Assembly: GCA_036389485.1 (NCBI GenBank)
Contig: DASVPR010000002.1
Span: 1-54,536 of the forward strand
Direction of reading: 5' to 3'
Length of the DNA: 54,536 bases
Source of the DNA: CADCVT01 sp036389485
GTDB lineage: Bacteria; Actinomycetota; Thermoleophilia; Solirubrobacterales; Solirubrobacteraceae
Shown here piece after piece: positions 49,381 to 54,536 of the stretch. Made by a program: the position numbers and the translations under genes. Below the pieces are notes generated by a model, which was not told where the DNA came from, made no database searches, and worked only from the letters and a program-made list of their open reading frames with translations. Numbering within the stretch: position 1 is the first letter of the stretch; each line of letters opens with the position of its first letter.

Positions 49381-51215
49381 CGGATGCGGCAGACCCACCC
49401 GTACGCGCTGCGGCGCGTCGGGATCGGGCGGGCGCGGCCGCTCGACCGCGGGGCGCGGACGGTCGGGAGCAGCGCGAGGTTCTTGGCGAGGAGGTGGTCG
49501 CGGGCGGCGCGGTCGCGGGCGCGGCGGCGGCCGACCGCCGTGCGGTCGACGGCGTAGTCGTCGCGCGGGTTGCCGTCCTCGGCGAGGTTCAGCCGCGCCT
49601 GCACGAGCACCTCGCGCAGCTTCGTCCGCCGCGGCACGCGCACCCGGACGCGCCACGTCTTCGACGCGCCCGCGTCGAGCGTCGCCAGCCGCCGGAAGAC
49701 CCGCGTGCGGCCGCGCCTCATCAACCCGCGCGGGAAGCGCAGCAGCACCTCGAGGTCGCGCGCCTGCGGGCCCGCCGTGTGCTTCAGGGTCACCCGGTAC
49801 GACAGCCGCCGGCCGCGACGCACGCGCGACCTCCCGTCGGTCACCGACAGCGCGACGTTCGTCCGGATCGCCGCGGCAGTCCCGGTCGGGGACGTCCCGC
49901 CGCCGCCGCCCGGACCGCCGCCGTCCCCCGGCTCGGGCGCGTTGCCCGGCGGCGCCGTCACCGTCTGCAGCGGCGGAGCGCCCGGCTCGGGCCGGTCGAA
50001 GCGCACGACGTCGATGCCGCGGGGGTTGTCGAGCGAGTAGACGATCTCGCCGGTCGGGTCGGTGGGTGGGTACAGCGCGCCCCACGTCAGCGTCTTGTTC
50101 GGGATCCAGAACCCGACCTGCCGGATGTCGCGCGGGTCGGACACGTCGAGGAACCGCGTCCCCTGCTCGTACCAGCCCTGCGCGACGAGCCCGCCGCGCA
50201 CGTCGAAGTAGTGCGCCGAGCACAGCGTCTGCCGCGTAGGGTCGATCTCGACGTCCCACCGGTCGAGCAGCCGGGCCACGCTGTCGGCCCCGATCTCCCA
50301 CGTGTGGAAGGACCCCGCGCCCTGGCACGTCGGGCGGTTGTAGTCCTCCTCGGTGATCGCGAGGACGTTGGAGTCCTCGTTCGGGTCGCCCGTCGCGCCG
50401 GCGATGTTGCTCTTCTCCAGCCGCATCGAGTTGTGGTGGATGAAGTCGTTGACCGTCGAGCCGTCGTCGGCGCCGAACGTCTCGTCGTAGCGGCTGTCGG
50501 CGGTCTCGTCGGTGTGGAAGACGAGCTTGGGCGCGACCGGGTCGCTGACGTCGTAGGCGGCGACGCCGCCGGCGCCGGAGATCAGCGCGTGCCCGGCCCG
50601 GTCGAACTGCACGTCGTGCGTCGTCAGGCCGCCGGTCGCCTCGGGCGCCGGGAAGTTGCCGGCGTACTTGGGGTTCGCCGGGTCGCGCAGGTCGACGATG
50701 TCGATGCCCTGCAGCGTGCCGGCGAGGTACACCCACCTGCAGTCGTCGACGCACGACGCGGTGTGGCCGGTGCCGAAGCCGAACCCGGCCGGGCCGAGCA
50801 GCGGCTTGGTGATGATCCCGTTGTCCGCGGTGCCGGTGTTGAACGAGGCGATCCGCTCCGGCGACGCGGGGTCCGAGATGTCGATGACGTGCAGGACGCC
50901 CGCGCCCTCGCTCGGGTCGTTGGAGATCAGCGCGATGCCGTTCCCGACGTCGATGTCCTCGTTCTCGAAGTTCGGCAGCGGCAGGCGCCCGACCTCCCGC
51001 GGCTCGTCGGGCGCGCTGACGTCGTAGATGGCCAGCCCGCTCTCCGCCGAGACGTACATGAACCCGTCGCGGAAGCGCGCGGAGATGACGCCGGGCTCGG
51101 GCAGCGTCGTGATGTACGAGACGGTGTCGGACTTCTTCGCGGGCGGCTCCTGCGCGCCCGCGGGGACGGCCGCGAGGAGCACCGCGACGAGGCAGACGCA
51201 GGCGGCGCGCTTCAC
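49377..51215 (-). CDS. Exported LVIVD-repeat protein with C-terminal beta domain
   Basis: This is a 612-residue protein from GTG at 51215. The signal peptide is residues 1-22 (VKRAACVCLVAVLLAAVPAGAQ). Residues about 40-420 carry LVIVD-type propeller repeats: GLAIYDVSAPDEPREVGRLPLP, VLHVIDISDPASPERIASFNTG, QGIDIVDLRDPANPKYAGNFPA, GVAAYDVSDPVAPKLVFHTDE and GTRFLDVSDPRDIRQVGFWIPN. A Gly/Pro spacer leads to a C-terminal domain (about 470-560) with the style of a bacterial surface beta domain (RLSYRVTLKHTAGPQARDLEVLLRFPRGLM), and a basic tail follows. Surface location is likely; function unknown. The stops of this gene and clpP overlap. Confidence 0.8.
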   Translation of the reverse strand: MKRAACVCLVAVLLAAVPAGAQEPPAKKSDTVSYITTLPEPGVISARFRDGFMYVSAESGLAIYDVSAPDEPREVGRLPLPNFENEDIDVGNGIALISNDPSEGAGVLHVIDISDPASPERIASFNTGTADNGIITKPLLGPAGFGFGTGHTASCVDDCRWVYLAGTLQGIDIVDLRDPANPKYAGNFPAPEATGGLTTHDVQFDRAGHALISGAGGVAAYDVSDPVAPKLVFHTDETADSRYDETFGADDGSTVNDFIHHNSMRLEKSNIAGATGDPNEDSNVLAITEEDYNRPTCQGAGSFHTWEIGADSVARLLDRWDVEIDPTRQTLCSAHYFDVRGGLVAQGWYEQGTRFLDVSDPRDIRQVGFWIPNKTLTWGALYPPTDPTGEIVYSLDNPRGIDVVRFDRPEPGAPPLQTVTAPPGNAPEPGDGGGPGGGGGTSPTGTAAAIRTNVALSVTDGRSRVRRGRRLSYRVTLKHTAGPQARDLEVLLRFPRGLMRRGRTRVFRRLATLDAGASKTWRVRVRVPRRTKLREVLVQARLNLAEDGNPRDDYAVDRTAVGRRRARDRAARDHLLAKNLALLPTVRAPRSSGRARPIPTRRSAYGWVCRIR

Positions 51216-51266
51216 CCCGGGGAAAGTACGCCGATAAAGACGCGGGCGCGCCAGACCGATCATGGG

Positions 51267-53963
51267 GTGGTGGGTCAGGTCGACGCCAAGGAGACGCGGC
51301 ACACGAGCGGCGTCACGACGTCGCTCGTCCTCGCCTACCTCGAGAAGCGCGGTGGGCGCGGGATGGTGGACGCGGCGCTCGCGCGCGCGGAGCTCGCCGA
51401 CCGCGAGGACGAGCTGCGCGACGAGGGTGCCTGGCACTCCTTCACCACGAAGATCAAGCTGTTCGAGGCGGCCGAGCGCGTCACCGGCGACAGCGAGGTG
51501 TGCCGCCACATGGGCGCGGCCGCGCTGGAGCTGAACGTCGCGCCGGCGCTGAAGCTCGCGCTGCGCGCCTTCGGCTCGCCGAAGCTCGTCTACGCGAACG
51601 TCGCGCGCGCGAACACGCGGTTCTCGTGGTCGCACAAGATGGAGCTGGTCGAGCTGGCCGGCAACCGCGCGCGCCTGCGGTGGGTGGACCTCCTGGGCGA
51701 GGGCTTCCACCGCCTGGACTGCGACTACAACCGCGGCCTGCTCGCGTGCATCCCCCAGCTCTTCGGCCTGCGCCCGGCGCACATCAACCACCCGGAGTGC
51801 GCCCTGCGCGGCGCCGACCGCTGCGTCTACGAGGCGCGGTGGGACGCGGGCCGGACCGGGCTGCGCGGGCTCCTGAGCCGCCGCGGCGCGGCGCGCCGCC
51901 AGCTCGCCGCGACCGCCAGCGAGGAGCACCAGATCGCCGAGGAGCTGCGCGCGTCGCTGCGCGACCTCGTGTCCGCGCTGGACCTCGACGAGGTCCTCGC
52001 GAAGGTGGTCAACCACGCGCACGTCGCCGCGGGCGGCCGCGAGTTCCTCATGCTGCTGCGCGACGAGTCCGGCCGGCTCGGCGTCCGCGCCCGGTCGAAC
52101 GTCCCGCCGCACGTCGCGGCCGCCGTCGAGGTGTGGGCGAACGGCCGCGCCGAGATCGGCACGTCGTCGGTCGTGCTCGACGACCTCGACGCCGCCCCTG
52201 AGCTGCAGAGCGCCGCCGGCGAGGCGATCGGCTCGCTGTGCTCCTCCCCGCTCGTCCTGCGCGAGGAGTCGCTCGGCGCGCTGGTGGCGCTCGGCGCGGG
52301 CCGGGACGCGTTCTTCCCTCGCGACATCAACCTGCTCGAGGTCTACGCGGCGCAGGCGGCGATCGCGGTCCACAACGCGCGCCTCGTCGGCCGCCTGGAG
52401 AACCTCGCGAGCCGCGACGCGCTCACCGGCCTGCTCAACCATCGCGAGTTCCACGAGACGCTCGAGCGCGAGATCGACCGCGCGCGCCGCCGCGACGGCA
52501 AGTTCGGCCTGCTGCTCCTCGACGTCGACCGGCTGAAGGAGCTCAACGACGAGCGCGGCCACGCCGCCGGCGACCAGGCGCTGCGCAGGGTCGCCGGCGC
52601 GATCGTCGACTGCTGCCGCACGGGCGACGTCGCGTTCCGCGTCGGCGGCGACGAGTTCGCCGTCGTCCTCGCGGACGCGGACGCCGAGGACGTCCACCGC
52701 GTCGGGCAGCGCCTGCGCGCCGCGGTCGCCGAGCTCGGCCACGGCGTCGGCCTCTCCTACGGCGCCGCCGCGTGGCCCGCGGACGCGTCGACGAAGGAGG
52801 CGCTGCTGCTGCGCGCCGACGGTCGCCTGTACTCGTCCAAGCCGACGGGGCGCGACCGGCGCATCGCGGTGCCCTCCGGCGACGGCGCCGCCGCCGCGTC
52901 GCCCGAGTCGCTCGTCTCGCGCGTGCTCGGTGTCGCCCGCACGACGCTCGGACTCGAGCTGGCGACGCTGCTCGAGGTCAAGGGCGGCCACTTCGTCGTC
53001 CGCGCATTCGACGGCGACGGCGAGAGCTTCGACGTGCACTCCGGCACCGTCTTCGCGGTGCACGACACGGTCGCCCAGCGCCTGACGGACATGGGCGTCG
53101 AGCGCGAGCTCGTCGATCCGAGCGAGCACGAGCTGCTGCGCGACCTGGAGACGGTCCATGACTGCGCGATGCGCGCCTTCGTCGCGGTCCCGATCCGCCT
53201 GTCCTCGGGCCGGCTGTTCGGCGTGATCACGACGATCGGCCGCGTCCCGCGCAGCCCGCTCGGCGGCGGCGAGCAGCGACTGCTGGGCCTGCTCGCCGAC
53301 ACCGTCGCCCGCGAGCTCGAGCGCGAGGAGCGCGCCGAGGAGGCGGCCATGACGGGCGTCCACGCGCTGCTCGCGGCGCTGGAGGCGCGCGACGACTACA
53401 CCGGCCAGCACTCCGAGAGCGTCGTCGAGCTGGCGGCGCAGGTGGCGCGGGCGATGGGGCTGTCGATGCGCGAGATCCGCAGCGTCGAGCACGTCGCGCT
53501 GCTGCACGACGTCGGCAAGGTCGGCGTGCCCGACCACGTCCTCCAGAAGCGCGCCGCGCTGACCGAGGACGAGTGGAAGCTCATGCGCGAGCACCCGCTC
53601 ATCGGCGAGCGGATCGTCGCCGCGATCCCGCCGCTGGCGCACCTCGCGCCGGCGATCCGCGCCGAGCACGAGCGCTGGGACGGCGAGGGCTACCCCGACG
53701 GGCTGCTCCGCGACCGCATCCCGATCGCCAGCCGGATCGTCTTCGCCTGCGACGCGCTCCACGCCATGACGAGCGACCGGCCGTACCGCAAGGCGATGCC
53801 GATGGCGACGGCGCGCGAGGAGCTGGCGGCGAACGCCGGCACGCAGTTCGACCCCGAGGTGGTCGAGGCGCTGCTGACCGTGCTCGACGGGGACGGCCCG
53901 TCAGAGGATCGCGTGCTCGATCGCGCCGAGCCCCTCGATCTCGATCCGGACCACGTCGCCTGA
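51267..53963 (+). CDS. Five-domain c-di-GMP signalling protein: V4R-like, GAF, GGDEF, GAF, HD-GYP
   Basis: This is an 898-residue protein from GTG at 51267 or 51270; the frame is open far upstream, across the divergent gene, and that part is rejected. Residues 1-195 resemble a V4R-type ligand sensor ending HPECALRGADRCVYEARW. A GAF domain follows (about 215-375), then GGDEF with the intact motif (RVGGDEFAVV, G460 on), a second GAF (about 550-690) and HD-GYP (HDVGK at 747; EHERWDGEGYP near 800). In HD-GYP enzymes the last motif is usually HHE; here the first histidine is E. The protein could both make and break c-di-GMP. It is divergent from the LVIVD gene. Confidence 0.82.
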   Translation: MVGQVDAKETRHTSGVTTSLVLAYLEKRGGRGMVDAALARAELADREDELRDEGAWHSFTTKIKLFEAAERVTGDSEVCRHMGAAALELNVAPALKLALRAFGSPKLVYANVARANTRFSWSHKMELVELAGNRARLRWVDLLGEGFHRLDCDYNRGLLACIPQLFGLRPAHINHPECALRGADRCVYEARWDAGRTGLRGLLSRRGAARRQLAATASEEHQIAEELRASLRDLVSALDLDEVLAKVVNHAHVAAGGREFLMLLRDESGRLGVRARSNVPPHVAAAVEVWANGRAEIGTSSVVLDDLDAAPELQSAAGEAIGSLCSSPLVLREESLGALVALGAGRDAFFPRDINLLEVYAAQAAIAVHNARLVGRLENLASRDALTGLLNHREFHETLEREIDRARRRDGKFGLLLLDVDRLKELNDERGHAAGDQALRRVAGAIVDCCRTGDVAFRVGGDEFAVVLADADAEDVHRVGQRLRAAVAELGHGVGLSYGAAAWPADASTKEALLLRADGRLYSSKPTGRDRRIAVPSGDGAAAASPESLVSRVLGVARTTLGLELATLLEVKGGHFVVRAFDGDGESFDVHSGTVFAVHDTVAQRLTDMGVERELVDPSEHELLRDLETVHDCAMRAFVAVPIRLSSGRLFGVITTIGRVPRSPLGGGEQRLLGLLADTVARELEREERAEEAAMTGVHALLAALEARDDYTGQHSESVVELAAQVARAMGLSMREIRSVEHVALLHDVGKVGVPDHVLQKRAALTEDEWKLMREHPLIGERIVAAIPPLAHLAPAIRAEHERWDGEGYPDGLLRDRIPIASRIVFACDALHAMTSDRPYRKAMPMATAREELAANAGTQFDPEVVEALLTVLDGDGPSEDRVLDRAEPLDLDPDHVA

Positions 53964-54536
53964 GCCGAGGAACGCCGGCGGGTCCATGAAGGCCCCGACG
54001 CCGGGAGGCGTGCCGGTGAGGATGAGGTCGCCCGGCTCGAGCGTGCACGTCTCGGAGATGAACGCGACGAGCCGGTCGAGGCCGAAGATGAGGTCGCTCG
54101 TCCGCGCGTCCTGGCGCAGCTCGCCGTTGACCCACGTTCGCAGCCGGAGGTCCTCCGGCTCGTCGATCTCGTCCGCGGTCGTGATCCAGGGCCCGTAGGG
54201 GCAGAAGCCGTCGGCGCCCTTCGCCCGCGTCCACTGCGGCTCGCGCTTCTGCAGGTCGCGCGCGCTGACGTCGTCGGCCACCGCGTAGCCCGCGACGCGC
54301 CCACCCGGGCCCATCACGACCGCCAGCTCGCCCTCGTAGTCGAGCCGCCGCACGACCTCAGGGCAGCGCACCGGCGCGTTCGGCGGCGCCGCCGACGCCG
54401 GCGTCTTCATGAACACCACCGGGGCCTCCGGCGCGTCGCGCCCGCCCTCGGAGGCGTGCGCCGCGTAGTTGAGGCCGATCCCGAAGATCGCGCGCGGACG
54501 CGGCACGGGCGCGAGCAGCGTCACGTCGGCGAGCGG
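53901..54536 (-). CDS. Fumarylacetoacetate-hydrolase-family protein, N-terminus off window
   Basis: The C-terminal 211 residues are present; the frame continues off the right edge, so the N-terminus is missing. FAH-family blocks are clear: FGIGLNYAAHASEGG, VRRLDYEGELAVVMG (metal-binding E-x-E-L-like), YAVADDVSARDLQ, GFCPYGPWITTADEI and LILTGTPPGVGAF. The family covers acylpyruvases and 2-oxo-hept-3-ene-dioate decarboxylases; the substrate cannot be chosen from this. It is encoded convergently with the c-di-GMP protein, and their last 63 bp overlap. Confidence 0.88.
   Translation of the reverse strand, partial: PLADVTLLAPVPRPRAIFGIGLNYAAHASEGGRDAPEAPVVFMKTPASAAPPNAPVRCPEVVRRLDYEGELAVVMGPGGRVAGYAVADDVSARDLQKREPQWTRAKGADGFCPYGPWITTADEIDEPEDLRLRTWVNGELRQDARTSDLIFGLDRLVAFISETCTLEPGDLILTGTPPGVGAFMDPPAFLGSGDVVRIEIEGLGAIEHAIL

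Noticed and set aside
49494..51266. Plus-strand open frame continuous with the c-di-GMP protein, and a minus-strand open frame running from 51216 to 53762
   Set aside because: Both are antisense shadows of GC-rich genes. Their composition is Arg/Val/Asp repeats without domain content, while the opposite strand encodes the recognised LVIVD and c-di-GMP proteins.

Overview
The window is GC-rich throughout and has actinobacterial gene content. It carries a chromosomal sigma-70 of the RpoD/SigA type, FolE2, a MerR-crcB-chrA operon and Arg/Ala-rich exported proteins of a style common in Thermoleophilia (Solirubrobacterales). That placement is inference from protein style; no rRNA gene is present to fix the taxon.

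Two regions meet at a tRNA-Thr(GGT) gene at 36053-36125 (minus strand). To its left, 1 to about 36050 is most of an integrated conjugative-type element. A tyrosine recombinase and an overlapping excisionase-like gene sit beside the 3' end of the tRNA gene, as expected for tRNA-targeted integration. The other end of the element lies beyond base 1. No relaxase was recognised, so mobility is inferred from the secretion genes.

Layout of the element. 1-141 is the tail of an IS481-type transposase. 167-2994 is an unrecognised three-gene set: two paralogs with C-terminal H-x3-C-x2-C motifs around a Rossmann, mannitol-dehydrogenase-like protein. 4415-11495 is a minus-strand type IV secretion cluster (VirB4, PrgI/VirB3, VirB6-like, pilin-like, plus exported proteins). 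11752-13413 is an XRE regulator divergent from two exported-protein genes, with a promoter/operator between them. 13875-20469 holds an Ig-like surface protein, a sigma factor fused to a zinc finger and a membrane anchor, a lipoprotein, the coupling ATPase and two small proteins. 20670-31608 is a cargo zone full of decayed repeats. It contains an NTPase with ten 43-residue TPR repeats, an operon of a HipA-like kinase, an unknown protein and a SecB-like chaperone, an intact and a broken HicB-like gene, a DUF3644-like gene, a frameshifted membrane protein and a replication-relaxation protein. A large nested inverted repeat (31674-31817) and a secreted glycosidase with FG-GAP repeats precede the integrase.

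The right side, 36126-54536, is ordinary chromosome: MerR/crcB/chrA with 4-nt overlaps, a polytopic membrane protein, CsbD-like and coiled-coil proteins, an FMN-binding-type protein, tRNA-Tyr, rpoD, folE2, pgsA, an EamA exporter, an ABC exporter, an M23 peptidase, clpP, an LVIVD-repeat protein, a five-domain c-di-GMP protein and a partial fumarylacetoacetase-family gene. Several neighbouring genes overlap by 4 nt or have overlapping 3' ends, so the chromosome is tightly packed here.

The best candidates for something undescribed are the HipA-like kinase/unknown/SecB-like operon (25857-27680), the zinc-motif/Rossmann trio (167-2994), the TPR-NTPase (22139-24832), and the 144-nt nested inverted repeat upstream of the replication-relaxation gene.
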